Shown here piece by piece: positions 20,299 to 35,200 of a stretch of DNA of 37,820 bases. Under the pieces are notes generated by a model. That model saw only the letters and a list, made by a program, of their open reading frames with translations, ran no database searches and was not told the DNA's origin. Location: the NCBI RefSeq assembly GCF_000003605.2, contig NW_003134841.1, forward strand, positions 308,354 through 346,173, given 5' to 3'. The stretch's first letter is position 1. The number at the start of each line of letters is the position of its first letter. The translations under genes were made by a program, and so were the position numbers. This stretch comes from Saccoglossus kowalevskii. Its lineage: Eukaryota > Hemichordata > Enteropneusta > Harrimaniidae.

Positions 20299-23200
20299 GT
20301 AAGTGTACGTTTTCTCAATCTATGTATATCAACATATAGATACACAATGACAGTTATACCAATACTATGAAGGACTAAACGGTATAATATCATATCCAAA
20401 TATCCACTATGTTGATATGATTATCTAACCACATAGTGTAGGTGGACTAGTAATTATGTCGGGAAATGTTTATATCTATCATTAACTAATTGAGTAATTT
20501 CTCTCGATTCGAAATGGTGAAAACACGGGTGCCATAATTATAATTATAATTAGTAATTATATATATATATAGATGAACGTCTATACACGTGTCTAAACTT
20601 TCATTTGCTGATGCCAATCTATGCCTGACGTACCAGATGGGACTGTTATAAAACCAGATTTAGTTTTTATTAGGCGTGTGGGAATGAATGTATCTATTGA
20701 GAGTGTCCAACACAACACAATCAATTGACCATTATTCTCAACCCAACATTTACAGGGATACAGTGCTAATTAAATTGATTCGAGAGAAACTAGGCGTTTC
20801 CAATTTCAGTGGAAAATGGAGGTATAAATACGAAATGTACACAACACATCATAATACATAATAATAAAATAATGGTAAAATATGTCATTCTTGAATTCAT
20901 GATAGAAATGGTCACATTTTTCATACAACTTTTTACCAGTGCGAGTCACAAATGGATACACTATACCGTTATATATGTCTTTAATGAAAATAATAATAAA
21001 TTTGTAACATAATGTTGTTGCATTTCTTCTTCTTTCTTATTGTGCTATGTTGTGGTTAGTTGCCAACCATTGACACTACTACTGAAATTATTCGCAATGG
21101 TATGATAAATCAACACTTCTACATGTATATTAAACATTCAGGCACGTCACTGACATATCAATGCAGGAAATATGGTATACGGAATATTGCCCTAGAAAAC
21201 ATAAACTTATAAACATAAAAAACATATTCAATAGCATGTTTTACTAAAACTAATGCAGAATTGACCCACACATTCATCTACCTGCCAAGGATAGGGGCTC
21301 TTTCCCATCCAGAGTATTATGCGAATAGTGCCACATGACTGGATATAACACTATAAGTACGTACGAAGAGAACTTTTATTTATTATGGGATTGGCTGAGG
21401 AATTATGTATTTTTATGTTGAAGTTGTGAAATTATAATAGCCGCTAGATGACTGACCCTTTTTTCATTGTCATTTGAACTATATTATTTACAATTCTGTT
21501 TTAGCGACGCAGGAAAGATTGTGGATTATTATGTAAGAATATTGTGAATATATATAATATCAAATTGTCTTCCAGTGTGCTTTTTAAAAATGTTGATAAA
21601 TCTGTATTTTAATTATTATTCAATTGTTAAAATTAGTATTATTTATTATTTTTCGTTTTCCGGATGTTACATAGCAGAACGTGCCTAATAACAATAAGCT
21701 ATACTTAGACGAGTTTACAACATTTCAGGTCACAACTGATTTTTAATCCGTGTCGAAAACGTGCACTAAATGGTCTGTCAATTCAAGTACCAAATCAATA
21801 GGATAAGCAGCCAATGTAACCAAGGTGTTACACATGAATTAAGTACTGGCAAACCAAATGCTGCACATGTATGTCATTAACGCATTCTGTAGGTTCATTT
21901 AGTCTTTTTCCGACTCGGCGGTCCTCAAAACCTAATGTAAATAAATAAATCCGTCGAGATTTCACGTTTTCCTCGTAAAGGGGTAGTGGCTGTTCCCTCT
22001 CGGACTCCCTCCCCGCGTGTACTACCAATTCTTTTATCGTGTCTTCACTTGGCGACGTTTGTCAAGCTTTAAACGGACTACGGTACATATATCGCCCAAT
22101 CCCCCGCTTTCATCATTTTTTAATCGATCGATTATCGCTTAGTTACCGACCACGCGGTCTTTTTCGGCCAGATTGCTTTCTTTTCTCGCTCGCTTATTTA
22201 AAACACCGACCGCTCGCCTAAACACTGACCACTGGCACATGAGTGGCCGAATTTGTTGTTTTAATGGTAACGTTTGATGCTAAAACGAGTATTAACTATT
22301 TTCAAATTCCGAACGACACCTTGTATCGTTCGCGAACTATGACCTTTTGTTCAACATGTTGATGAGAAGTTGTTGTTTTCCGTTTGAATCCAGCTCCCTC
22401 CTTTCAACAATGATTATCAAGACAGTTACGTGATAAGGGCAATGCTAACTCAACTTAGGGCAAAGAAACGAGGAAATATTGATGTGTTTTTCCCAAAAAT
22501 AACGATGCCAAAGACCCGTACTTAAGATGCGAGCGAGTGGGCAATATTTCCGGGTTTGTGCAGTTGAAAATAAAGCGGAAATTATCCGGTCAAATTCAAC
22601 AAGCGATTGCAAAAGCGAGCGAAAACAAACGATCAAAAAGTGGTAGCGAGCGAGAGGTTGGATGAAATTAATACAGTACATTCGGTCGGTGTCAGCATCC
22701 TTCATTTTATGTTTTTTACCTCAAACTCTGCAAATAGAAGTGTGCATGGAATCATGGGAAGAAATGGTGTGCATTGCCGTATAATAACTGTCATAAAGGT
22801 GATTGACAGGTCATACTTGTTTTCAACTCTGGAAGGACAGTGGAATCTGCCAGGCGTGCTTGTGATTTACATAATAAAGGGTGTTTACAACTTTGAAAGG
22901 AAAATTGGAATCTACCAGGTGTGCTGTTATTTGAATAACAAAGGATGTTTATGGTCTACTGAGTTGCCTACGTGATGCGGCTGCTAGCAAGATCACATTC
23001 TGATTGGCTCATGTAGGAACCCAGGTGGTGTCACTGAATCATGCCTATAAATTGGACAGACTGAGGACAGTTGGGATCCATTATTTCTACTGTGTATCCT
23101 GTGTGTGTAGCTACTGCCATATTGTGAATCAAGTGATACACGCTTCAACCATCATTCTGTGAGACTTGTATGAACTGCTCTGCGAACTTCTGCTTTCAGC

Positions 23201-26200
23201 AGTGCCCTCCAGGATACCAGCGTTCCTCTGCAAGCAAGATTCCTGTATTTCTTCGTTGTAGTGTTGCAGTTGCAGAAGCCATTGACTATCGTTCTTTTCT
23301 ACATCCTGGAACTGTGAGTTATCACCAATGCACACTTCTCTAAGCAATCAGCTATTTGAGTGACTTTATTCATTGTATTTTATGTGCGTTATTTCTTGTA
23401 ATTATTTTGAGAGGTATTAAAGCCATGGGCTTTAACTCGATATTTTGTTGGATGTGTATTTCATTTTCAGTACTATTGTCTTGTCTGCCCCATTCTAGCA
23501 GTGAAACAACCCCTTGTTCAGTGTGAGTTCTGTGGTTGGCCCTCTCAATTGCAGATCCTTTGTAGAAATATGACCGGTCAAGATTTATCATTCTGAAGTA
23601 CGCCAACGAGAGAAAAAATGCACCTTTGAATATTATTGACACCGTTCGTATTTTTTAAATGAGCCAAAATAAAAAAAAATTCTACGCTACTTAAGAGACG
23701 ATCGCACCTAACAAACTTTGTTTGCACGTTGTAACCGCTACGCTCTGTTGAAGATATGGGACTTCGTTTTCGGAGTTACTACCTAAAATAATGATATATT
23801 GAAAATCGGAGAAAAAACAATTGGCTATGTGACATTCGTTAGTATCCGTGTAGGTCCAATCAGTACTATTGTAACATCGACCGAACGTTACAACCAGGAC
23901 GTGTTCTACGATTATTATCGTAAAGGTCATTTTTTCTCTCTGGTCAATGACTCCAGAATGAATTGGGTGTTAGAACGTTATTTTAGTTTGTATATTATTT
24001 GGTTTCGCGTGAAGGTTGGTCTAGAATTATCATATAGCATTACAGACAGAGTATATCTAGTCCACTAGTTTTGATAAATGGCATGGGGTAGTCACAGTGT
24101 GGCTTGTGGGTAAGAATAGAAATTGACTACCCATGAGGTTGTGATTATTTTGACAACGAGTTGTACTATTGAGATGTCACGTGTAAGGGTGAATCGTTAA
24201 TGGGTGAAGTGATGTTAAACACATAACACGTTGTTCATCGTCTTGCGCACACCGAAACAACAATGAATTACTTTTCAACACCGATCTCCAGTCGAGAGAG
24301 TGGTGTTAGGTATTGAAGCTGCCTGTAGGAGAAGGAGTGAAACACTGATTTTCATAAAGCGACTGTGTCTTCAGCTTCCTTGACATTTTTACATCTCTCT
24401 GCTGTTCTATTTTTTTATTTTATCTTTTTATTGAATTTTATCTCTAGAATATATATTAAAGTAACGTCTACCATTCATGGTTTAGTAGTTAGAGCGAATC
24501 AATAAAGTTCACCATTAGTAGAGTAAAGAGTAATTCGAAATTGATTTTATATTCCTGCACTTAAACTGAACCACTTCTGGTCATTTTGCTCTGTTTGTGG
24601 GAGATAAACGACAATAACACAAATGAGATGGAATGAAAGGCCAAGTATTCTTGACATTTATTGAAAAATGAGAGGCTTGTAAACCTTAAAAAATCCCTCG
24701 CCAGTTTCCTCAAACTGAAAGATTACAACAGGAAAACCTCCAAGGAGGTCAAAGGTCAACTGGCGAGGAAAACTTTCAAAACAATAAATCAATGACAATT
24801 AAGCACAAATTAATCTCCCACAAAGGTGTGGGCCCCAGAAACGCCCACACCCACCTGTGCCATAATTACAATGGGGGTGCACGGGGTGGAGGGCGACTAA
24901 AATTGTAGAAGAAATAAACTGCAAGCCGGCAAGTCGACGGTGTAGTTCAAAAGAGGTGGATCAATGTTGCTGCCCCCCTCTAAGGCACAATTAAACAAGA
25001 ATGCGCCAGCCATAGAGGGCGCTCTCCAACTGGTATTAAAATACAATTGCATGTATATAAATCTGATTATCTGTCTATAATCTATGCTTTATATTGATTT
25101 ATTTAAATTCGATTAAAAAATGCTCTTTTTCATAGGCATGTCGTACGATCCCGGCGTTCAATGATCTGCATAGAAAACCCCTCACTGTAGTCGAAACATC
25201 TTAGTCAGTTTTGGTTTTAAAATGATTGGAAATTTTATAACTCTTCTACAGTCTTTTAGACGTAACCCGGGGTAAAAAGGCACAAACTAACAGGGAGTAT
25301 TAGAAGAGCTGTCCATGCATTGACCAATCATACAAGAGCTCACAAACACCAACGAAATAAGGAGTTTAGCACTAAACACAAAGGAAGGATTATGGGATTA
25401 AAGAAGGATTTAAATCGTGTTATAATCCAGATCTCATTTCGAAGAATTGTAAGCAGAAACTCTCATATGTAAACAATTTCTCTGATCACAACATTGGCCA
25501 TTTGTCATCGTCATTGGCCATTTTCCCAGTGTTGAACATTTTCTAGAAAAAACTCAATTCTTGTGTTACACTTGCATATGGACGGCACAGTTGGGCACAT
25601 GCAGAAGTTATCCATATTTTTAAACGTATGCCAATCCTCGGGGGCGGACATCCGGGCATTTTCTACCGCCTGGCAACCCTCGCGGTGAAAACAAAGATCA
25701 AAAACTCGCAGAAAACGGTACTTTGCGATAGTTGTTGAGAGTCCCCTGAACAGTGTAACAATATTAGCCCTACGTGTGTAACATATGTGAATTTGGTTGT
25801 TCAGGATTACTTCAAAGTTGAGTTTGTGTTGTTTTCTCGAATTTCCACCGGCGTTCCACAGCAGCGCGCACAACGCTCATAGAAATACGTGGTACAGTGA
25901 TGCGCGTCTTAGCAACGTAGAACGTCCGTGACGTAGCACCGCCCCCGAGGATAGTTAAGAAGCTTTTCTTTTCTATCAGTTACTATTTTATTATGGTAGG
26001 ATTTGTCTGTATAAATAGTTTTGATCGGCTGCCAATTCTAAGAAACATAAATGGGATTTGTGAACTAAAAGCTTGTTTGAAACTATAATGTAGATTGGAC
26101 TTAAACGCAATATTTATTGTTGAGCATTAGGTGATTTACAGCAAATTAATTAAAAAGACCAAATGTCTCTACATACGTCAGATTTATCAATATCCACTCA

Positions 26201-29200
26201 CTGTGACAACAATATTGTGTCATGTTCCAAACATCACTAACATCATTATTGCCATTTTAGGAAGAAGATATACGACTGACTCATTTAAATGACTCTGTTG
26301 TCAATGATGATGCCAAAGAACATCACGTGGACAAAGCAAATGACCAGGTACGTCACTAATTCCAAAATGCTTGATTTTGTTGCAGAATAAACATAAGTAG
26401 AGACTGCAGATAGATTGTTCTTTCTCTATGTATTTGTGTAAAATATTTTGTTGCAGGACAAATTAATAGTCTTCCAATAACGCATGAATTGCAGTGTGTC
26501 ATGTATTATTTATTCCATATATTACTGTACCTTGAACATGTTGCCATTTTAGCAGACAAACTCAACAATAGCGCACGAGACGAGAGAACATGTCATCTTT
26601 GTCGACAAAGTAAATCACTAACAAAAAATTCGCAACGTTGGTACATCATGTTGACAAGCAATGAATACAAGCAACAATCGTTACTATATGATCTCCTTTG
26701 TTGGCCCCCGTATGCGGAGCACACAGTGGGAGCCTCTGTAGCTAGTGTATTTGTGTGTGAGCCTGTGCAGATAGCTTGTTCCAACGATATCTTGAGAATG
26801 CTTCAATCGATGTTGATGAAATTTGGTTCAGAAAATACTATGATTTAGATTTATTTAAAATTATTAAAAAATCTATTGCCTTTTAATAAAAATAAGTTGT
26901 ATCAAGGTTTTAGTGACTGCCTGCACAGAAGAAAGGGAGCATTGTGGCAATATGACAAGTATTTAGAGGCTGATATGAGCAACTATTACATTTTTTCTCT
27001 GTGGTCCAGATTGTATATGTAAATGTTATGATCAGCTTTGACTCTGACAAGGAGTGGATAAGTGTACGATGTAAACAAATAAAACACGTATATCCATCTT
27101 CAACACTGATGATACTAATTCTGACTATGAGTGGCTTGTCATTAATATTTGAAACGCTCACAATTGCCTCCCTGTGCGGTAGTTATTGTGTAATTTCCCC
27201 TGAATTGAACGACTTGTTGCTTTACTTATCCTATTCATGTGAATTAGAATTTCAGAAAGGCGGTGTTAAAAATGTTCTGGGAAAAATATGCGGATACGAA
27301 TTCTTGTGTTTTGCATGTATCATTATTATCACATCTCACTGTTGTATGTCGCATTCTATAATTAGTTGAGACTCAGTCACATAACACTAAAATGTACATT
27401 CCATGGTATATTGCCAGTAGATATCAAATGATATATCACATGGATGACGTCACTGAAACTACTGCACAATGATATTACACATAACAAATTGTCGTTTCTG
27501 GTCACTTCCGGGGTTGTTTTTAAGTTTTTGAATGAACTTTAGCCATCAAAAATGGTTAAATAGTATTACATGTTGAAGAGAGCAATATTGCGATCTGTTT
27601 CGCGCCCAAGGGATGGTGGCCATAGCCATAATATTGATGCCGAAGGCGAGGAATTCATCATTATTATAGTCATGACCAACAAAAAATCGTAATATTGCCC
27701 GAATGACCATGTATTATTTATTTTCTCATATCAAACAGACGCCCACCGTGCATAATTGCACCTAACATACATCTTTATCACATCTCACTGTAGTTGGGCA
27801 TGCTGAGATTGGTTGAGACTAAGCCACATGACATTAAATAAAATGGATATAACATGGTATATTACCGCCAAGTGAATTTTACATAGTATATCACATGAAT
27901 GACGTCACTGAAACTACTGTGCCTAACAAATTATCGTTCAATGCTCTGTAGCTCGTTTGATTTCGCTGCGAATTATTTTGTTCGTCGTGGTGTTAACGCG
28001 AAACCACGGAGCTACAATGCCATCATATGCGAGTTATCCTATTTTACAGACCTGAACTCAGGTCGTTTTTCTGGCATCAAGTTTATAATTTTCTACTGTC
28101 GATGGGTTCCGAAACTAGTTTACCACGTAATTGGAGGACGATGGTCCAAAATTGGTCGATTTCACAACGAAAGCGTAAGAAGCTGTGAAAACATCGGCAA
28201 AACACCCGTAAAGGGCGCCATCGTGAATAAATTATCGTGACGTCGAGTCACAATGCGTCAGTCTCGATGAGATCTCGTCTTGACGTCCAAGCAAATGGGA
28301 TATCCCCCTTCGCGGAAAGTTTATTCTAGAGGAAAAGGAATACTGAAAGATGGTGATTTTTTTGTTCACTTTTTACTATAATAAATGCAAAATGATCTGT
28401 AATCGTATTGAAAATAATAAAGTATTTTTTTCCAAAATATTGTCTATAAATGTCCCAATTTAAGCGTACATACACTAAACTTGTTATTTTACTTTATTGT
28501 GGATTATTAATATGATTAATTTTGGCCACAGACACGCCTCTGCCATATGCTTAATACATGCACTGCTAATAGAACAATTATGGTAAATGCATTTTTTTTG
28601 TTTTTATATGAGCTAACTTTCAGAGCTGTTCTTAAATTATTACACAAGTCTACATTCCCTGTCCAAGGGTGGAGACCGTGCTTGTCATAGGTAATTAAAA
28701 TTAGGTATAAAAAATATAGTCCAGCATATCATCACTGCTGTATGGAACATCTTCATCTTGCACTCAGATAACTTTCCTGTACAAGTTTGGTGACATATTA
28801 ATTTAAAAGCAACTTGTTTTGAAATTGTCCGCCATATTCAGGCTACATGTATCTCACTTTGTTTTTACTATTAAAAATGAGTCAGGAAAATTACGTAATG
28901 TCAACTGTCATACACTTGCAATTGTGTTTATTTGCTAATATACTGAGGCAACGTATGCTTACATTTCAGTGCATATATAATTCTTATACTTAACTTATAC
29001 GTATTTGATATTTTGCCCAGGCCCCCGGGTACGTTATCTTGTACCGTCATCCCCAAGGATAACTCGACAAAACTGCATTTCATTGGATGAGTGACCCCCG
29101 TGGCCATCTTTGTTTAATCTGCAGTGATATTATAACGTCAGTATATGCTTTCAGTGTTCATATTTCAGCAATTACAAATTACAAATTGGCGCTGATGACA

Positions 29201-32200
29201 CAGAAAATGTTTTATTAAAAATAAAAATTGAAGTAAAAATAATGATTGTTAGCTATTGTCCCTTTAATAATTCATATTTTTTAGCAAAACATATTATTTA
29301 TGTTTTTAACTTGTGGGAGATTTGTTTCACATATTTACAATCTGGGAATACTATTTTAAGGGTTGTATAAGTACTACACCCCTCGTCGATTAATTATTTG
29401 TTTATTCATTTCTGTGAGATCCCAGCACAACTAATAAATACCCTTCGCTGATAAATTTTACACTTGGTCCAATATAAAATCTTTGATGTGATGAACTGTT
29501 GGTGTTATCAATTAAATGTAGTGTATTTACAAACAAATGATATTTGCCAAATCCAGTCAGTGATTGTGCATTGTTAAGGTCATATCCAAAATACTTCTGT
29601 AATTTTTTGTTTGTACAAACTGTGTACTCGTGCTGGAGATGTCATTTTTAATGAGTCCCCAAGTTGTTTATAGATAATTGTAATATGCAAATCACGAGAA
29701 CCTTTTTTGATACACTGTAGTATACTGTGAATTACTTTATTTATTATTTCCAATACGAATAATATTCATTTTACATTTATTAAAGGGAAAAGTGAACAAA
29801 AAATCAGCTTTCAGTATTCCTTTTCTTCTAAAATAAACTGCGCGAACGGGTATTCCCCTTTGCTGGACATCAAGGCGAGATTTGATCGAGACTGTAACGC
29901 CTTGTAATGCCGTGATATTTATTCACGATGGCGGCCTTCACAGGGTTTTTCGTCTATTTGCACAGAAAAAATATAGATGTTTCTGATAGACGTTTTCTTG
30001 GTGGGTTCACTGAAAATTCTACATATTACATCGAGGCTCATGCTAGTACTGGGTGGTCAGATCACTGCTTTAGTACACCTTCTGCACACAATGCAATTAA
30101 GAATGTACGTAATATTAATGATTTTATGTACTAAAATTACTTCCCCTCTCAGCGTTGAAATAGAAAATGTGCTGGTCTTAATTTTGAACCACAGCCTAGA
30201 CGTGGAAATTGCCATAAGACATGCCGAAATGGTCTAAGGTTACTTATATCAAGCTAGAATATACCAGTATGTGTGATATTAATATACCAAATAACGTACT
30301 GGTTTGTCGAGATCCTAATCGCACAAACCGAGACCATATGACCACTCGTAACTGTTACTATGCTGATATTGTTCAATCGTCGCATGCAGCGTCTAATGAT
30401 AATATACCAACTGTTAACTCAGGATGGAATGACCAATGACTAACTCAGAATGGAAGTTCATGATTTTCATTACATTTCTAGAGATGTATGTAAGATAAGC
30501 GTAATTGTAATGATGCGTAAAATGCGGACAAAATTTAAACTACTGGGATGTATTTGTAAGAGAAACGACGAACAAGCTAGGCCTGATGAGTTAGCTAATA
30601 AGTTATTGCAGGGAGAAATCGCGGCGCTTTTGAAATTCTGTTAATATGGCTAAAAATGTTGGCCCTATACAGTCCATTATATAGGGTTGCGATAGGCAAA
30701 CAAACATGTGTAATATGTCTAGCACTATAAATCTCCCCATTCAGTGTGTAACAAATTGTCAAAACAATATTTGAATGAAGTGAAATATCATGAAGGTATG
30801 ATGGTCAGTTGTAATGAAATCAGAGTAGTAAATTGGACTATTTTTAGACCTTTATCAGTGTTGGCGTATTTCGATCGGACTTTGGCCTGAAATATTAATA
30901 ATGTTAATAATAAGAATATATTTACATATTATTTTAGAAAGAAAATCTGCAACTGACGCATTTCAATGAATCTGTTGTCAACGATGTTGCCAAGGAACAT
31001 CACGTGCGAGTAGAAAAAGAAAATAAACAGGTACGTAAGGTTTAATTCTAAAAATTAAGCTAATTGTTCACGAATAAAGACAAGTTAAAACTGCAGACAT
31101 ATTGTCCTTTCTGTGTGTATTTTCATAATGTATTTTGTTGTAGGACGCAATTAAGGTGGTAACGAATATTTCCTCCGCCAGCAACGACAATGCAAATATA
31201 ACGGTTCAGGGTGAGTCAGCAAAAGACAGTAAACTACATAGTAACAAGCCACGGTACTTGCTTCCTCTTGTTTATTACTGTCCAATGGGGCCTAATTCCA
31301 TTTATCAAGGAATTCGTATGGCAATTAATTACGCTCTGCATGAGAACAGAAGTATAGTTCAAGTCCCATTCAATGCACATGGCTCAGCACCAATGGCAGA
31401 TGGAATGTCGAGGATTAAGCTATTTAATGAAACATTCGACGTAGATAAGTTGTCCAAACTTGTTCCTGTGTCTACTATTAGTGATTTTATAAGAGACTGT
31501 GGAAGAAATGTACCTTTGGCATCTTTAGTGAACTTACGTGTTGGTAAACAAAGCTTAACGCAAGATTGGACGCATATTAAACTACAAGTATACAAGGACG
31601 TTGATATGTTAGAAGACGTATTAGGTGTGACACTCCCTGCTATTCCCGATCCTGGACTGTCTGCAGCAAAAATTCGAAATAATTTCGAAAATTCATTTGA
31701 AACACAATGTATAGCAGTATTGCTGAGGGACGCTGGTCTAGTGTATCGTACTGTGGACAAATACCATGAAGAGAGTTATCCTCTGATCGACAAATATCTG
31801 ACACGATCAATGTATATACGTAAAATGGCAGACCAAGTTAGCAGAGTGATTTGTGATGGTAAACCCTTCGTATCACTGCACTGGAGAGCAATGGTTGAAA
31901 GGCAAGTAATACAATTAGTTTGACTAAGGTACAACAATTAAGGTTTTGAGCAATTACAACAATGATACACCTTTTTGAATCTGATATAACATCTTTTGTT
32001 TCCAGTGAACTACAATACTTACTTGCTGAATCTTCTAATAATATACAAGGACAGATACCCAAATATACACACAAATTGTCGTATTAGTGACAAGATTATT
32101 ACACATGTTCGAATAATCTAATATTACAGGCAATATCTAATATCTCAGAAACGTAATTATAAGCGCGTGTTCAAGTATTGCTATTTTTCGTACATGTTTG

Positions 32201-35200
32201 CTGTTATTTCAATACCTATTTCTGTCCGATATTTTTGAAGCCATTAGAGAATATGTTTATTTGTGATTATTTATATTAAGGGATGCATTGGTAACTGAAT
32301 TACTATTTAGAAAGTAAATTTAATCTTTGACCGGAGTAAATTCAATCTGAAATGGCCACTAGATGTGGTATGCTAATCCTTATATCAGTCAATTATATCA
32401 ATTATACCTCCAGATTCTCTACTAAAAGATCGAATTTACAGTTTTGTGATGGTATTTTACATCCATATGTTAATTTAATTATGGTTCTGGTCTTTTATCT
32501 TTACATATAAGTTGTCATTTTGTGTTTTTGTCCGATTATGGTGGATAATTCTTTCAAATTTATCATGGTAATAACAGGCGGACAATCTCTTACTGATAAG
32601 CTGCTACGGTACGAGTTGTCATTTCAATATACTTTAGCTCTCATATAGTCAAAAATCACAGCTTGATATGATCACTACATAAACATCGCAGTCTCTATGT
32701 AATGATTAAAATAATGCTGTGGATGATTGTTTTGTTAACTTTGCTATCATTGATAAAACGCAATAAACAGTGGTGTAGATATTTTTCGTAAAACAATTCA
32801 GCCAACGGATTTGCTGTTCAGGAGAAAGTTGTGTTTTTCATTCATCCGGTTTTTATTGCTGTATAGTATAATGCAATATAGGTCATTTTATGCCGCGTTA
32901 ACAAATAGTGCCGGTGACAGTTTCGGTCTGTTGATTTGATTAGTGGACATGGTATTTTGTCTATTGATAATTGAATCTCATTTTTTAGGTGTCTGTATAT
33001 TGCGTCCCGTGGTTTGATATGTTGGTTGGAGTTGACTCCCGAAGTGTTGAACAAAACCCAACAAACAGACTGGTGACAGGCCAAACTTAGTGTGTAATAA
33101 TAAAGCTTTTTGATCAACTTTTTTTATATATATTTAATTTCGTTTATTTCTACTATATAACACATCACAAAACTCAAATAAAAAAGAAAAAAACGCAAGA
33201 TCACAATAAAGTACATAGCTATTTGGTAATAGGTAAATATTCATCTAAATTAAAAAAACACACAATCCTACATAAGAACGCATTTTTAACGAGCGCATAA
33301 CTATATATACTAAGCAATCATATGTGTGTTACAACGATTAGACGTGTCTGTGTGTGTACTGGCATGCCTAATATTGTGAGAACACAAATACATTTTATAC
33401 ATATTATATATATATATACCAACTTCGGAGGACATACAATCTTTTTAGGAACGTTTCTCATAGTCTTCGAGAAACATAATTTTCATTAATAGATTATGTT
33501 TTAATAATATTATATTAATATTAATATAAACTGTACCATTACTTGCCCCTTTACTAACCTTTAGCTTTGCAAATATTTCTAAGTCACATGATGTGTGATG
33601 TTATTCATGCTTTGTTTAATTTTTATGTAATTAAACTTGAATTACAACACAGTTATGTATGTAATTGTGTTTAATTGAACTCACAATCCCATATAGAGTC
33701 GCGTTTTAATCCAAACATAATTCAACTATACCAAAAATGAATTCAACTATATTAAAGTTAATCCAAACGGAGTCCTCGGAACATATACTAAGTGTGTGTA
33801 TTAACTGATATCCCAAGAACCAATTATCAGATTTTTACTTGGTACATGAATGCTGTGGTATTATTAATTAGCCGGTTTTCAAGCATTTGTACTTGTTTCT
33901 CATGTATTATTTTATATATTTCAATAAAACTTGGTTGATACATGCTCTAGAATAATGCACATTGTCACTTGTTTCTCAAGCACCATTTGACATTTTGTAA
34001 TGAGACACGATACACAGATGCTCTTAGATAATGCGCAGACCTGATTATTTGTCGATGAAATTCAAGTATACGTACTAACTTCCGAAGTTAAGATAACCAA
34101 ATTATAGGTAGTTAAGACATTTCAATGAAACTAGGTACATACACTGTAAATCACACCAGTGCAATTAAAAACATCTGCATTATATTATAAAGTACTTGTA
34201 TTTTACTATCAAAACAGTATTGTTTATAAAAGTGTTTGTGAGAGTTTTTTAAAACACTTTTAGATAAAAATTAAGCACGTTGTAAACACACAAAAATACA
34301 TGTTTTTCAAAATGCATCTAATTTTATGCAAGCAGTATTAACAACATTGAGTCAAAGTCTAAGTACTCGTAAGTAAACATTATGGTATATATGCTAACAA
34401 TTTCATTATTGATTTTTTTTAGTTGTCATAGAATGACGGATCCACCTTCCAAAACATGTGCTTCATACTTGCTGTTAAACAAGAAAAGAAATGAAATCGT
34501 AAATTTGACATATAATTTTGTAAAATCACAACATATTCAATGTATGTACATATCCGCTCCTGCTTCACAAAAGGTAATTTATTTCTCATATTTGCAAAAA
34601 GTGGTTAAGGGCGAGGGTGGTGTCAACTGAATGTCAACATTATGAAAATATTTACGCTAGCTGCACACGTGCTGTTAACAACATAATAGATGTACAGAGC
34701 CGTATTCTATCCTTACTTACAATGCAATTGTATTCAACACTGTGCGACTTGATTCGTACGTTATAATCCTCAATGGACATTATTTTCTTCAATGGTCTTC
34801 AATTGTATTTCTGCATGTATCTTCTTCAATGGTCTTCTACTGTGCTCAAAAGTAATTTCTCAATTCATCAAAATGATTAACCATTACACGTTCATGCATA
34901 AACTATTAATTTATTTCAGAAAATGATAGAACTTTTCAAGAGCACAGGACTTCGTATAATAGATAATAACTCGCTTCGTAATACATCAAAGTATGGAAGG
35001 GATATGGAGATGTTTTTGGAAGACCCATACAAAATGTCGCTATTGGAACAAGAGATATCTGTTAGTAAGTAGCAGTTTATAGATAGGGCCGATTTCGCTC
35101 AAACTTGGCAGGCGGGCCAGACCTTTACTTACGTTAGATGGTAAAATCTGACAAAATCCCTTGCCCATCAAATTTGCTAAAATTGTTGCATCAAATCAAA

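Noticed and set aside
21505-21532. Possible 28-nt micro-exon
   Set aside because: Only weak splice-site resemblance; no paralogous counterpart in copy 1, and 28 nt would break the phase-0 junctions.
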